This document shows, piece by piece, positions 27,812-36,873 of a stretch of 64,000 bases of DNA (positions within the stretch are counted from its first letter, which is position 1; each line of letters starts with the position of its first letter). The translations under genes were made by a program, and so were the position numbers. The DNA lies in assembly GCF_002216065.1 (NCBI RefSeq), contig NZ_CP022282.1, forward strand, positions 2,108,001-2,172,000, written 5' to 3'. The notes under the pieces were generated by a model. The model had not been told where the DNA came from. It searched no databases and saw only the letters and a program-made list of their open reading frames with translations. The DNA comes from Chryseobacterium sp. T16E-39. Its GTDB lineage: Bacteria; Bacteroidota; Bacteroidia; Flavobacteriales; Weeksellaceae.

Positions 27812-28438
27812 TTATTTTATTTTATATGTCAGCATCAAACCTCCTCTTGTAGGGATTAGTTCACCACTTTTATTGAATTTCGTTGCTCCTTCATATCTTT
27901 GGTTATTATCTTTAAAATATCCTTTATAAAATGATTGGGTTGTTCCTATTCCAGCATATAAATCAAGTCCCCAATTATCATTGATTGTGAAATGATATCC
28001 ACCACTTATACCAAAAATAAAGGCAAGTCCCTTCTGATACCTTCCTGTTACACGAATACTTCCATCAGGCAATCTTTCCGGATTTTTATTTTCATCCAGA
28101 ACCTGTCTGTCATTCCAATAGTTCCATTTTTGAAGGTTGAATGCAGCCATTGAAACATAAGTTCCCACGTACCATTTTTTCATTTTCTCTTTAAAATAAT
28201 ATCTTCCCTCAACAGTTCCCATATAGGCCTGCAGGTTTCTGCCATCAAAAGATTTCCAAGGTGACACAAGTGCCTCAACCTGCATGGTGATTTTGTTATT
28301 AATTGGTTTTTCAACAGCAATATTGTAGATACCTACCGGAAGAAACAGAGTATTTACTTTTATTTCTGTTTGTGCACTCACAATAGATGCAAGAAATAAA
28401 CTTCCTGTAAAACAGAGGTTTTTAATTAAAGATTTCAT
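27812..28438 (-). CDS. DUF3575-type exported beta-barrel-like protein
   Basis: 208 residues with a signal peptide (cleavage near VSAQ, residue 22). The mature part has alternating aromatic/hydrophobic strands (MQVEALVSPW, YMGTVEGRYYFKE, WYVGTYVSMAAFN, FIFGISGGYHF, WGLDLYAGIG) and ends in a short beta strand, GLMLTYKIK, which looks like a small outer-membrane barrel as in DUF3575 proteins. Function unknown. The position between a PglC-type gene (15 nt) and wzc suggests a role in export or anchoring of the polymer, but that is an inference only. Confidence 0.75.
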   Translation of the reverse strand: MKSLIKNLCFTGSLFLASIVSAQTEIKVNTLFLPVGIYNIAVEKPINNKITMQVEALVSPWKSFDGRNLQAYMGTVEGRYYFKEKMKKWYVGTYVSMAAFNLQKWNYWNDRQVLDENKNPERLPDGSIRVTGRYQKGLAFIFGISGGYHFTINDNWGLDLYAGIGTTQSFYKGYFKDNNQRYEGATKFNKSGELIPTRGGLMLTYKIK

Positions 28439-28453
28439 TAGACTTTTAACTTA

Positions 28454-29038
28454 TTAATATATTATGTAAATGGTTTTGAGAAATATGTAAATATCTTTTT
28501 TAAAAGACAGATGATGGTAGTAATCAAGGTTCATTCTTACTTTATCAGGAAATAAAACCGTATCATTATACTGTAAAGGATTTTCTTGCTGGGATAACAA
28601 TTCCTCTTCATTCCTATACTTAATTCCAGCTTCACTGGTAAGCCCGGGCCTAAGAAGAAGCACGAGACGATCTTCTCCCTGCAACTTATCATAATATCCC
28701 GAAATATCCGGACGAGGCCCTATTAAAGACATATCTCCCTTCAGAATATTGAATAATTGGGGAAGTTCATCCAATTTGGATCTCCTCAGCCAGTATCCTA
28801 TCCGTGATTTTTGAAATGTTTTAGGATCTAAAGTTCTGAATTTATAAATATTAAAAGGTCTCGCATTTTGTCCAATCCGTTCCTGAATAAAAATCCCAGG
28901 AAAACCTGTATCAAAAGAGACCAGTATAACCAACAAAAAGAATAGAGGTAACAGGAGAATAACAGCAAAAGTTGCTATACTGTAATCCATCAACATTTTC
29001 CAAATAGGGTATTTTTTCACAATATTTGTATTCACCAC
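28454..29038 (-). CDS. PglC-type phosphoglycosyltransferase (small, second copy)
   Basis: 194 residues from a GTG; the first ATG is 14 codons inside (MLMDYS), but the upstream residues (KYPIWK) look family-like, so GTG is preferred. A single re-entrant membrane helix (IATFAVILLLPLFFLLVILVS) precedes the monotopic catalytic domain with IQERIGQ, YKFRTLD, SKLDELPQLFNILKGDMSLIGPRP and the D-E dyad in LDELPQ. It transfers a sugar-1-phosphate, often a di-acetamido or amino sugar, to undecaprenyl phosphate. A TATATTTG box overlaps the start codon, so the message may be leaderless. It lies 49 nt after the DegT gene. Confidence 0.88.
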   Translation of the reverse strand: MVNTNIVKKYPIWKMLMDYSIATFAVILLLPLFFLLVILVSFDTGFPGIFIQERIGQNARPFNIYKFRTLDPKTFQKSRIGYWLRRSKLDELPQLFNILKGDMSLIGPRPDISGYYDKLQGEDRLVLLLRPGLTSEAGIKYRNEEELLSQQENPLQYNDTVLFPDKVRMNLDYYHHLSFKKDIYIFLKTIYIIY

Positions 29039-29087
29039 AAATATATAAAATATGTCACACTAAATTGACTCATTCTGCTTTTCATAA

Positions 29088-30230
29088 TCATTTCTTATTT
29101 TGAAAAAAAGAATTGATCACTTTAGCAATCCTTTTTTTGTCTTCATCTGACAGATTAGATCCTGAAGGCAGGCATAAACCCATTTTGAAAAGGTCTTCTG
29201 CTATTTTTTTCCCGTAGTAGGGTGCGTTTGAAAATACAGGTTGCATATGCATAGGTTTCCAAAGTGGCCTGGATTCTATATTACTTTCCAAAAATGCAAG
29301 ACGTAAATCTTCATATGTCCGTCCAGTTTTTTTTTCATCAATTGTAACAGCAGACAACCAGTGATTAGAGAAAAAATCTGTGTTAGGCTCTGAGAACACA
29401 TCAACACCGTCAATATTCTCAAAGAGATCTACATAAAAGTCATGCATTTTTCTGCGGGCTTCTATCCTATCATCCAAGACTTCCATCTGTCCCCTTCCAA
29501 TTCCAGCAACAATGTTGCTCATCCTGTAATTATATCCAATATGGGAATGCTGGTAGTGTGAAGCAGCATCTCTGGCCTGTGTAGATAAGAATATGGCTTT
29601 ATTTTTATCTTCCAGTGAATGGCAAACCAATGCTCCACCTCCTGAAGTTGTTATAATTTTATTTCCATTAAAAGATAAAATCCCAAATTGTCCAAAAATA
29701 CCACAAGGTTTTCCTTTATACTGTGATCCTAATGACTCAGCAGCATCTTCAATTAATGGTATCTCATATTTTGAGGCTATGGATAAGATTTCATCCATTT
29801 TGGCAGGCATGCCATAAAGATGTACTAAGATAATAGCTTTTGGCTTTTTCCCTTTAGAAAGTCTGTCTTTGATAGCCTCTTCTAGGACATCCGGGCACAT
29901 ATTCCAGGTGTCAGGTTCACTGTCTATGAAAACAGGATCCGCTCCACAGTATACAATAGGATTTGCTGAAGCTATAAATGAGAAGGTTGATGTCAGAACT
30001 TCGTCTCCCTTACTAACACCCAACATTATTAGTGCTAAATGAATAGCTGATGTTGCAGAATTCAGAGTACAAACTTCAGTATTATTTTTTAGAAAGTTTT
30101 TTAAACTCAATTCAAACTCATCGATGTTACTCCCAATTGAGGTAACCCAGTTTTTTTGAAAAGCATCTTCAATAAATTGTAGCTCATTTCCAGAGAGATG
30201 AGGGGGAGAAAGCCAAATTTTATCTTGCAT
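29088..30230 (-). CDS. DegT/DnrJ/EryC1-type sugar aminotransferase (PglE-like)
   Basis: 380 residues, fold-type-I PLP enzyme. The PLP lysine is K191 in SFNGNKIITTSGGG; EDAAESLGSQYKGK at 161-174 holds the cofactor-binding aspartate. SFNGNKIITTSGGGAL is typical of the PglE/WbpE-like branch that aminates a 4-keto-6-deoxy hexose (or 3-keto) nucleotide sugar. Its likely upstream partner is the PglF-type dehydratase at 52841. It lies between the two small phosphoglycosyltransferases, suggesting that its product is the first sugar of one repeat unit. A TATATTTG box is 17 nt upstream. Confidence 0.9.
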   Translation of the reverse strand: MQDKIWLSPPHLSGNELQFIEDAFQKNWVTSIGSNIDEFELSLKNFLKNNTEVCTLNSATSAIHLALIMLGVSKGDEVLTSTFSFIASANPIVYCGADPVFIDSEPDTWNMCPDVLEEAIKDRLSKGKKPKAIILVHLYGMPAKMDEILSIASKYEIPLIEDAAESLGSQYKGKPCGIFGQFGILSFNGNKIITTSGGGALVCHSLEDKNKAIFLSTQARDAASHYQHSHIGYNYRMSNIVAGIGRGQMEVLDDRIEARRKMHDFYVDLFENIDGVDVFSEPNTDFFSNHWLSAVTIDEKKTGRTYEDLRLAFLESNIESRPLWKPMHMQPVFSNAPYYGKKIAEDLFKMGLCLPSGSNLSDEDKKRIAKVINSFFQNKK

Positions 30231-30247
30231 CGTGTGTTATTGTTGAG

Positions 30248-30255
30248 CAAATATA
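30248..30255 (-). promoter_or_regulatory. Candidate -7 box (TATATTTG) of the DegT gene
   Basis: Exact TAnnTTTG match 17 nt before the ATG at 30230, in a 105-nt gap after the first PglC-type gene. Confidence 0.42.
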
Positions 30256-30335
30256 ACTTTTCCTGTTGAAATTAGATCTTGGTTTTTAAATTTATGAAAG
30301 AGATTATAAACGATTATAGTGGTAATAACTCCATT

Positions 30336-30887
30336 TTATTTTTTGATTCTGTCTCCCTGTCCTTTTCCACCAACAGTTGCAAAAATATATTTTAAATAGT
30401 CTGATACCGTCAGGTTCCTAAGCATTTCAGCATCCTTTTCTGCCAATTCAACGGGTGTAGACATATCAATTTCATTAATTTGGGCAAGCCCTGTAATTCC
30501 GGGCAGAAAATTATATACTCCTCTTTTATCCCTTTCCTCTATCAATTCTATTTGATTAAAAAGATTGGGTCTTGGGCCTACAAGGCTCATATCACCAATT
30601 AAAACGTTAATAAGCTGAGGAAGTTCATCTAGCTTTGATTTACGTAAAAAACCACCAAATTTTGTTACAGAAGAAGTACTTGAAAGGTGCGTTGCTACAG
30701 ATTTCGTATTAACGTGCATGGTACGGAATTTCATCAATCTGAATGGCTTTTTTTGTTTTCCTACTCTTTCCTGATAGAAAATCGGTGATCCGGTATCAAA
30801 TAAACCTATGATATAAAGTATTACTCCAATAGGCCATAGAAAAAGAATTCCAAAAAAGGAGAATAAGAAATCAAGTGTACGTATCAT
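30336..30887 (-). CDS. PglC-type phosphoglycosyltransferase (small, first copy)
   Basis: 183 residues, monotopic enzyme: helix LFSFFGILFLWPIGVILYIIG, then YQERVGKQKKPFRLMKFRTM, LDELPQLINVLIGDMSLVGPRP (D-E dyad in DELPQ), and GITGLAQINEIDM. It resembles the WbpL-like/PglC family expected to work with FucNAc/QuiNAc-type sugars, matching the frameshifted epimerase 23 nt upstream and the FnlABC set. It is one of three first-step transferases in the window, and the closest to the FucNAc cluster. Confidence 0.9.
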   Translation of the reverse strand: MIRTLDFLFSFFGILFLWPIGVILYIIGLFDTGSPIFYQERVGKQKKPFRLMKFRTMHVNTKSVATHLSSTSSVTKFGGFLRKSKLDELPQLINVLIGDMSLVGPRPNLFNQIELIEERDKRGVYNFLPGITGLAQINEIDMSTPVELAEKDAEMLRNLTVSDYLKYIFATVGGKGQGDRIKK

Positions 30888-30910
30888 TATAAAAATGTTT
30901 AAGTTTGAGT

Positions 30911-31815
30911 TTAATTAGTATTAAAACTTTTTACGGTTTTAATTAATCCTTCCTGAGCCGTTACAGGCAGTGATTTTATTTTTAATTCGTTTTTTATTTT
31001 TTGATTTGAAACTATATAAGATTCAGTAAGTTTCTTTAGCCTCTCTGAATTTAGCGGTAAATGTAATTGATCTCCCAACTTTGCAACATTTTCAATCATT
31101 TTTTTGATAGATTCCAAAGCCTGGCTTTTTTACCAACTGCATAATTAATAGTTTTGATCAATTCATTCGTTGATACCGCATCATCATCAGCAAAGTTATA
31201 AATTCCGGATGCCAAATCTTCCTTATTCAGCATTTGATCTACCAGAAAATTCAAGTTATCAATACTTAAAAAAGATCTTTTATTTTCAAAAGCAGTTAAT
31301 GGCCATGGAATTCCTTTCTTTACAATTTTATAAAGCAAATTTAAATTCCCTTTATTTCCCGGACCGTGAATCATACACGGACGGATTACATACACCTTTT
31401 TGTTTGCAGGCAATGGTTGATTAAGAATATATTCTTCAGCTTCTTTTTTAGATTTACCATAAGGGGTATACGGGATTGCCTCTGTTTCTTCTGTTAAAAT
31501 ATGATCTACTCTATCTGCTGCTGCTTTTACTGAGCTAAAGTAAAAAAATTGTTTAATCTCCGAGTTTAAGAATTCATTAAATAATTCAATAGTAAGGTCC
31601 CTGTTTATTTGATAGTATTCCTGATCTTCAGAAGTATTGGATGTATCATGTGCCTTACCTGCTAAATGAATAATGGCATCAGCATTTACCGGAAAACTAC
31701 TTTTCCAGTCTTTATTTCTAAGCGACAAAGAGATCACCTGATTATCTTTTTGCTTTAAATACTCTGTTAGGTTTTGGCCTACAAATCCAGACGCTCCGGT
31801 AATAATTACATTCAT
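30911..31815 (-). pseudogene. NAD-dependent epimerase/reductase (WbpV/Gne-like), split by a single-base frameshift
   Basis: Reading frame 1 (31815 to 31096) encodes the Rossmann part MNVIITGASGFVGQNL with YTPYGKSKKEAEEY (Y-x3-K) and stops right after an A7 tract at 31099-31105. The rest continues in the -1 frame (to 30911), starting MIENVAKLGDQLHLPLNSERLKKLTESY and ending VKSFNTN, typical of the C-terminus of this family. One extra A, or -1 slippage on the slippery A AAA AAA tract, restores a protein of about 301 residues. This may be a real mutation, a sequencing error, or programmed slippage. The family reduces or epimerises 4-keto nucleotide sugars next to PglC/WbpL-type transferases. Confidence 0.8.
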
Positions 31816-31843
31816 AAATTATATTTTAAATCTGATAAATAGG

Positions 31844-33055
31844 CTAATCTTTTCTTTTTATGATCTTTTCTAAATTGGAAATACAGGTAGACATTCTAAA
31901 ATTATCTTCATAGTATTTTCTACTGTTCTCTCCCAACTGACCAAGCACATCACCTGGCAGTCCTGAAGCCTTTAAAATAGTATTGGCCAGCGACTTATAA
32001 TCACCCGCAGCAACTGTAAATCCACAATCTGCTTCAATCACATTATCTGCACCTTCTCCATTCAGCATAGCAATAACCGGTTTTGATGCACTCATATAGG
32101 CTTGTAGCTTTGCGGGTACGGTAAGGTTGAAAATAGGATCGTCTTTTAATGTTACAAGCATTGCATCTGCTTTATCAAAAAAACTTGACATAGCTTCGAC
32201 AGGAAATCTTCCCATCGTAAAAACAGTTTCCTGCAGTTGATGTTCTTCAATAAACTCTTTTACATAGGGCATTTTTCGGCCGTCTCCTACTAAGATGAAC
32301 TTAATATCTTTTTTATCTTTGAGCTCTAATGCTGCTTTTACAATATTTTCAAGGTCTTGGGCTTCACCTATATTCCCGGCAAACATTACTTTGAAGCCTT
32401 CCGGTAGAGAAGGGATAGAAAAATCTTTATTTCCTTCCGATATAGTATCTTCTGCCCAGTTTGGAAAATAAACGATCTTATCATCAAAATTTCCTTTCTG
32501 ATTAATCGATTTTCTAAATCCCTGGGATGTAATCAAAATTTTCTCTGAATTCTTATAAAATCTTTTGATAACGTTTTCATAATAATTCAGAATCCATTTA
32601 TTTTTTACCCCACCTGCAATAGATAAACTTTCAGGCCATAGATCCATCACCCAAAAATAAACCGGTGTTTTCCATATCTTATTCATAAGGAGTGCCGGAT
32701 AATATTGTGTTATCGGTGAAGGCTCGTGTACGATAATGGCATCAAATTTATTATTAAAGCCCATAAAAAAAGCTTTAACTGAAGCGAAAAAAGCAAAGCT
32801 GTAATAGTTTATAAATAATCGTATTCCACCCCCTTTTCCTCTTGGAAGAAGCAAAGATCTTATGACCTTTACTCCATTCACAATTTGCTTTCTATTTTTA
32901 AAAACACTGTATCCATCAAATATCTTTCCTTCTGGATAGTTAGGAAGACCGGTAAGTACAGTAACATTATGCCCTCTCTTTTTAAGTTCGAAAGCAAGAT
33001 CATTACTTTTAAAGTTTTCCGGATAGAAATACTGTGTTATGATAAGGATATTCAT
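31844..33055 (-). CDS. Glycosyltransferase family 4, WbuB-like (FucNAc transferase)
   Basis: 403 residues, GT-B. The N-terminus NILIITQYFYPENFKSNDLA, then TGLPNYPEGKIFDGYS and VHEPSPITQYYPALLM, is characteristic of the WbuB/WcaI-like branch. The C-terminal half has FAGNIGEAQDLENIVKAA and TVPAKLQAYMSASKPVIAMLNGEGAD. WbuB transfers L-FucNAc in E. coli O26-type clusters that also carry fnlABC, and the same order is seen here (fnlC 4 nt upstream). The FucNAc assignment rests on this context. Confidence 0.88.
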   Translation of the reverse strand: MNILIITQYFYPENFKSNDLAFELKKRGHNVTVLTGLPNYPEGKIFDGYSVFKNRKQIVNGVKVIRSLLLPRGKGGGIRLFINYYSFAFFASVKAFFMGFNNKFDAIIVHEPSPITQYYPALLMNKIWKTPVYFWVMDLWPESLSIAGGVKNKWILNYYENVIKRFYKNSEKILITSQGFRKSINQKGNFDDKIVYFPNWAEDTISEGNKDFSIPSLPEGFKVMFAGNIGEAQDLENIVKAALELKDKKDIKFILVGDGRKMPYVKEFIEEHQLQETVFTMGRFPVEAMSSFFDKADAMLVTLKDDPIFNLTVPAKLQAYMSASKPVIAMLNGEGADNVIEADCGFTVAAGDYKSLANTILKASGLPGDVLGQLGENSRKYYEDNFRMSTCISNLEKIIKRKD

Positions 33056-33059
33056 ATTT

Positions 33060-34196
33060 TTATTCTTCGCTCCACACCACTCTTTTGATATAATCTGTAT
33101 AAGAAATAATAATTCTCACTACTTTTTCAGATACATTAGGCATAGAATAATCTGCAACAGGTCTGAAGTTGCGCTGCTCTCCAATATTTTGTCGCTGAAC
33201 CTGTACCAACCCCTGCATAATACGCTCCGGTGACAATCCAACCATCATTACACTCGCCTCTTCCATTGCTTCCGGTCTTTCATGTGCCTGACGGATGTTT
33301 AAAGCTCTAAAATTAAGTATAGAAGATTCTTCAGAAATAGTTCCTGAGTCTGATAATACTGCAAAAGAACGCTTTTGAAGAGCATTATAATCATGGAATC
33401 CTAAAGGTTTAAGAAACTGGATTTCAGGACGAACTTCAACTTTCATTTTATCGATCATATTTCTTGTTCGTGGGTGTGTAGAAACAATAATCGGATACTG
33501 ATAATGTTCTGCGATAGCATTTAAAGAATCAATTAATCCTCTGAAGTTTTTTTCAGAATTGATATTTTCTTCACGGTGAGAAGATACTACGAAAAACTTT
33601 CCTTCTTCCAGGTTCAGTTTCTCCAGTACATTGGAAGCATTGATCTCTGGCAGATAGTGATTCAAAACCTCAAACATCGGAGAACCGGTTTTGATAATTC
33701 TGTCAGCAGGCAGCCCTTCACGTAATAAATATTCCCGTGCAATATCAGAATAGGTTAAATTAACATCAGCCGTATGATCTACAATCTTACGATTGGTTTC
33801 TTCCGGTACTCTTTGGTCGAAACATCTGTTTCCCGCTTCCATGTGGAAAATAGGGATATGTCTCTTTTTAGCAGGAATTGCACAAAGACAAGAGTTGGTA
33901 TCTCCCAAAACTAAAAATGCCTCTGGCTTTAATTCTTCTAATAGCGGATCTATTTTTATTAAAATATTTCCGATGGTCTCAGTTGCTGTCTTTCCAGCTG
34001 CCTCCAGGAAATAATCTGGTTTTCTAAGTCCCAGATCATCAAAAAAGATCTGATTGAGTTCATAGTCATAATTTTGACCTGTATGAACGATAATATGTTC
34101 TACAGCTTCGGAAGAGTCCAACGCTGATAATACTCTTGATAATCTAATAATCTCCGGTCGTGTTCCAACAACCGTCATTACTTTTAACTTTTTCAT
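33060..34196 (-). CDS. fnlC: UDP-N-acetylglucosamine 2-epimerase family, FnlC/WbjD-like
   Basis: 378 residues, GT-B-like non-hydrolysing 2-epimerase: KVMTVVGTRPEIIRLSRV, HTGQNYDYELNQIFFDDLGL, HMEAGNRCFDQRVPEETNRKIVDH and LSDSGTISEES. The WbjD/CapG branch (start with RLSRV) converts the UDP-L-PneNAc-type intermediate to UDP-L-FucNAc. It is distinct from the general wecB at 44698. Between fnlB (11 nt) and wbuB-like (4 nt). Confidence 0.9.
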   Translation of the reverse strand: MKKLKVMTVVGTRPEIIRLSRVLSALDSSEAVEHIIVHTGQNYDYELNQIFFDDLGLRKPDYFLEAAGKTATETIGNILIKIDPLLEELKPEAFLVLGDTNSCLCAIPAKKRHIPIFHMEAGNRCFDQRVPEETNRKIVDHTADVNLTYSDIAREYLLREGLPADRIIKTGSPMFEVLNHYLPEINASNVLEKLNLEEGKFFVVSSHREENINSEKNFRGLIDSLNAIAEHYQYPIIVSTHPRTRNMIDKMKVEVRPEIQFLKPLGFHDYNALQKRSFAVLSDSGTISEESSILNFRALNIRQAHERPEAMEEASVMMVGLSPERIMQGLVQVQRQNIGEQRNFRPVADYSMPNVSEKVVRIIISYTDYIKRVVWSEE

Positions 34197-34207
34197 TAAT
34201 TAATATT

Positions 34208-35326
34208 TTAAACTTCTACAAAATAAGTGTCCGCATCTTCCGGATTATAAGCCTCATTGATCCAAAAAATAGTGTACAATTCTTCTTCACCAATATTTTT
34301 AATATTGTGAGTATACCATATTGGCATATCTACGTAAGCAGGATCTACTCCATCCAGATAAAAATCAAGAACCTCGTCGGAATCTATTTTTCTTAACTGG
34401 ATCAGGGCCTTTCCTTTAATCACAGCAAAACGCTCAATTTTTCTGGTGTGAAAATGATTTCCTCTTGTTATTCCCGGAACTGTGGTTGAAAATGAGCACT
34501 GCCCTCCAATTCCCAAACGGATAATTTCAACAAAAGCGCCTCTCGGATCTGTATGTTGAGTAAATTTAACCGGATAATGTGTTTTATAATCGATGTAAGA
34601 ACGATAGGTATTAAATAAATTGTGCTCAAAAGAATCACTAATAGCAGGGATTTCACCACCATCAAAATACTTGGCTTTGAACTCATTAAGCAGCGCCAGG
34701 ACTTCTGATACTTTTTTAGAAGCAGTAGGCTCCACAAATAATTCTTCAGTACTCTTTTCAGATCGAATCTCTTTAACAATCTGATCTACTAATTCCTGTA
34801 CATAAATTAATTTTACTTCTCCATCATTGGCAATGCTGGGTGTTTCACCATGGGTCAGCTGATGACAAAAAGTGGCTATAAAAGAATTGTAAAAAGGTTT
34901 GCCAAATGCACCAAAAACATTCGGAATAATGAGTCCTGTCACTTTTCCATTATTTTCTTTGGCCCAGTTTACAATGAGCTCACGTCCTTCACGTTTGGAC
35001 TTCCCATATAAATTGTCTCTTTCCTCCTGGGTAGAAGATGAAATCAATACATGTGCTTTAGAATTTGTACGTTTTAAAGAGTTAACTAAATTCTGAGCTA
35101 AAGCGACATTAGTTTCATAAATAAACTGTTCGCTTTCATGGCGGTTCATTGCTGCGAGATGAACAATAACATCACATTTTGAAACGAAGTTATCTAACTT
35201 CTCCTGGTCTTCAAAAAGTTCTTTCTCAAAATCAATCCGCTCAAATTCCTCCGGAAATAATCCTAATGTATTATATAAATGGCGACCTACAAATCCATTT
35301 TGGCCCGTGATTCCTATTTTTTTCAT
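34208..35326 (-). CDS. fnlB: FnlB/WbjC/CapF: bifunctional 4-ketoreductase with cupin domain
   Basis: 372 residues. N-terminal SDR domain (KIGITGQNGFVGRHL at 3-17, YGKSKREGRE with Y-x3-K) and a C-terminal cupin domain from about 250 (VKFTQHTDPRGAFVEIIR, RGNHFHTRKIERFAVIKG), the architecture of CapF/WbjC. It acts in the second step from UDP-GlcNAc to UDP-L-FucNAc, reducing and epimerising the keto intermediate. It lies 42 nt after the small cupin gene and 11 nt before fnlC. Confidence 0.92.
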   Translation of the reverse strand: MKKIGITGQNGFVGRHLYNTLGLFPEEFERIDFEKELFEDQEKLDNFVSKCDVIVHLAAMNRHESEQFIYETNVALAQNLVNSLKRTNSKAHVLISSSTQEERDNLYGKSKREGRELIVNWAKENNGKVTGLIIPNVFGAFGKPFYNSFIATFCHQLTHGETPSIANDGEVKLIYVQELVDQIVKEIRSEKSTEELFVEPTASKKVSEVLALLNEFKAKYFDGGEIPAISDSFEHNLFNTYRSYIDYKTHYPVKFTQHTDPRGAFVEIIRLGIGGQCSFSTTVPGITRGNHFHTRKIERFAVIKGKALIQLRKIDSDEVLDFYLDGVDPAYVDMPIWYTHNIKNIGEEELYTIFWINEAYNPEDADTYFVEV

Positions 35327-35368
35327 TTAATTATTTTTGACACAAATATTTGGTATCTCTCTAAATTC

Positions 35369-35791
35369 TTAAAAATTATTATTTTGTTTAAAATAATCTA
35401 ATTCAAACCTATACTCATCTTCAATTTCTCCCACTCCATAATCAGCCAAAACAAGTAATTTACTTCCTTCTTCCAAGCTTTGGATAGCAGTTAAACAACC
35501 CGCATTGATATGCAGATAGGTTAAGGTTTCTGAAGAAAGTATATATTTGCTTATTTTCAGATCTTTTGAAGGGTGCTCAAAATCATCAACTACTATAACT
35601 GATATTTCAAACTGCCCCTTCATACATGCAAACCAACGTTGTTCAATTTTATGTCCCTGCCATCCTCTGACAAATTCAGTGGAATGATTCTCTATTGTAT
35701 AAATACGCTTGATCAGGGAGGCATCAAACTCATTGTTATAAGTAATAATACCTCTTAAATCTTCATGTCTGTTTCCTTTTAGTATCATCAA
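35369..35791 (-). CDS. WxcM/FdtA-type cupin (sugar 3,4-ketoisomerase-like)
   Basis: 140 residues, single cupin domain: GNRHEDLRGIITYNNEFDASLIKRIYTIEN, VRGWQGHKIEQRWFACMKGQFEI and LHINAGCLTAIQSLEEGSKLLVLADY. The fold matches FdtA/WxcM C-terminal ketoisomerases, which convert dTDP-4-keto to dTDP-3-keto sugars. Here it stands within the FnlA-FnlB-FnlC series, which does not usually need a ketoisomerase, so its role is not clear; it might be a variant that changes the product sugar. 47 nt after fnlA. Confidence 0.82.
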   Translation of the reverse strand: MMILKGNRHEDLRGIITYNNEFDASLIKRIYTIENHSTEFVRGWQGHKIEQRWFACMKGQFEISVIVVDDFEHPSKDLKISKYILSSETLTYLHINAGCLTAIQSLEEGSKLLVLADYGVGEIEDEYRFELDYFKQNNNF

Positions 35792-35838
35792 TCTATACTT
35801 TGATCATTATCTGGGAGCAATTTCTTGTGGAATGATTC

Positions 35839-36873
35839 TTATGGATATTGCATTACATCTTCACCGAATACTTCTTTTCGTATTAACGGAAGCGTGGATA
35901 TTAACTTTTTTAAGCCTTCTACCCCTTGTTGTTCTGTATTATGAGAATGATAATCTTCTATTCTGGATATGTCTTCTTCTCCTTCAGAGAAATATTTCGC
36001 ATAGTTCAAATCACGATTATCAGCAGGAATACGATAGAAATCCCCCATATCTTCAGCTTTTATCATTTCTTCACGCGTACATAGAGTTTCGTAAAGCTTT
36101 TCACCGTGACGGGTTCCAATAATCTTAACGGGAACTTCTTTACCTGTTAATTCAATTAGTGCTTTCGCTAAATCTCCAATACTCCCTGCTGGAGCTTTGT
36201 TTACAAACAGATCTCCTGGATTTGCATTTTCAAAAGCAAATAAAACCAAATCTACAGCATCTTCTAAAGACATGAAGAAACGAGACATATTAGGATCGGT
36301 AATGGTAATTGGTTCTCCTTTTTGGATCTGATTTAAAAATAATGGAATAACAGATCCTCTGGAAGCCATCACATTTCCATAACGTGTTAAACAAACAGTG
36401 GTATCTTTCAAATTACGTGCTTCAGCTACCGCCACTTTCTCCATCATTGCTTTGGAAATTCCCATAGCATTAATCGGATATGCAGCTTTATCAGTTGAAA
36501 GACAAATAACCTTCAAAACTTTATTTGCAGACGCTGCACGAATAACATTTTGAGTTCCTTCCACATTGGTCTTTACTGCCTGCATAGGAAAAAATTCACA
36601 TGAAGGAACCTGTTTTAACGCTGCGGCATGAAAAATATAATCAACTCCTCTTGTTGCTGGTTCCACCGAATTGTAATCTCTTACGTCACCAATATAATAT
36701 TTGATCTTCTCATTTTTATACAGGTTACGCATATCATCCTGTTTTTTCTCATCACGAGAGAATATGCGGATTTCTTTGAAATGATCGGTCTGTAAAAAGC
36801 GATTCAAAACGGCTGTCCCAAAAGATCCTGTACCGCCTGTTATTAATAATACTTTATCTTTAATTCCTTGCAT
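35839..36873 (-). CDS. fnlA: FnlA/WbjB/CapE: UDP-GlcNAc 4,6-dehydratase (5-inverting)
   Basis: 344 residues, extended SDR: ITGGTGSFGTAVLNRF at 11-26, VRDYNSV, FHAAALKQVPSCEFFP and the altered active site NAMGISKAMMEKV (MxxxK in place of YxxxK, typical of the inverting dehydratases), then GTRHGEKLYETLCTREE. It makes the first intermediate from UDP-GlcNAc, feeding FnlB and FnlC. The start shares one base with the stop of the acyltransferase upstream. Confidence 0.94.
   Translation of the reverse strand: MQGIKDKVLLITGGTGSFGTAVLNRFLQTDHFKEIRIFSRDEKKQDDMRNLYKNEKIKYYIGDVRDYNSVEPATRGVDYIFHAAALKQVPSCEFFPMQAVKTNVEGTQNVIRAASANKVLKVICLSTDKAAYPINAMGISKAMMEKVAVAEARNLKDTTVCLTRYGNVMASRGSVIPLFLNQIQKGEPITITDPNMSRFFMSLEDAVDLVLFAFENANPGDLFVNKAPAGSIGDLAKALIELTGKEVPVKIIGTRHGEKLYETLCTREEMIKAEDMGDFYRIPADNRDLNYAKYFSEGEEDISRIEDYHSHNTEQQGVEGLKKLISTLPLIRKEVFGEDVMQYP

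Noticed and set aside
34468..34779. Open frame of 103 codons on the minus strand inside fnlB
   Set aside because: Out-of-frame shadow of fnlB, with no own motif; fnlB itself is complete.
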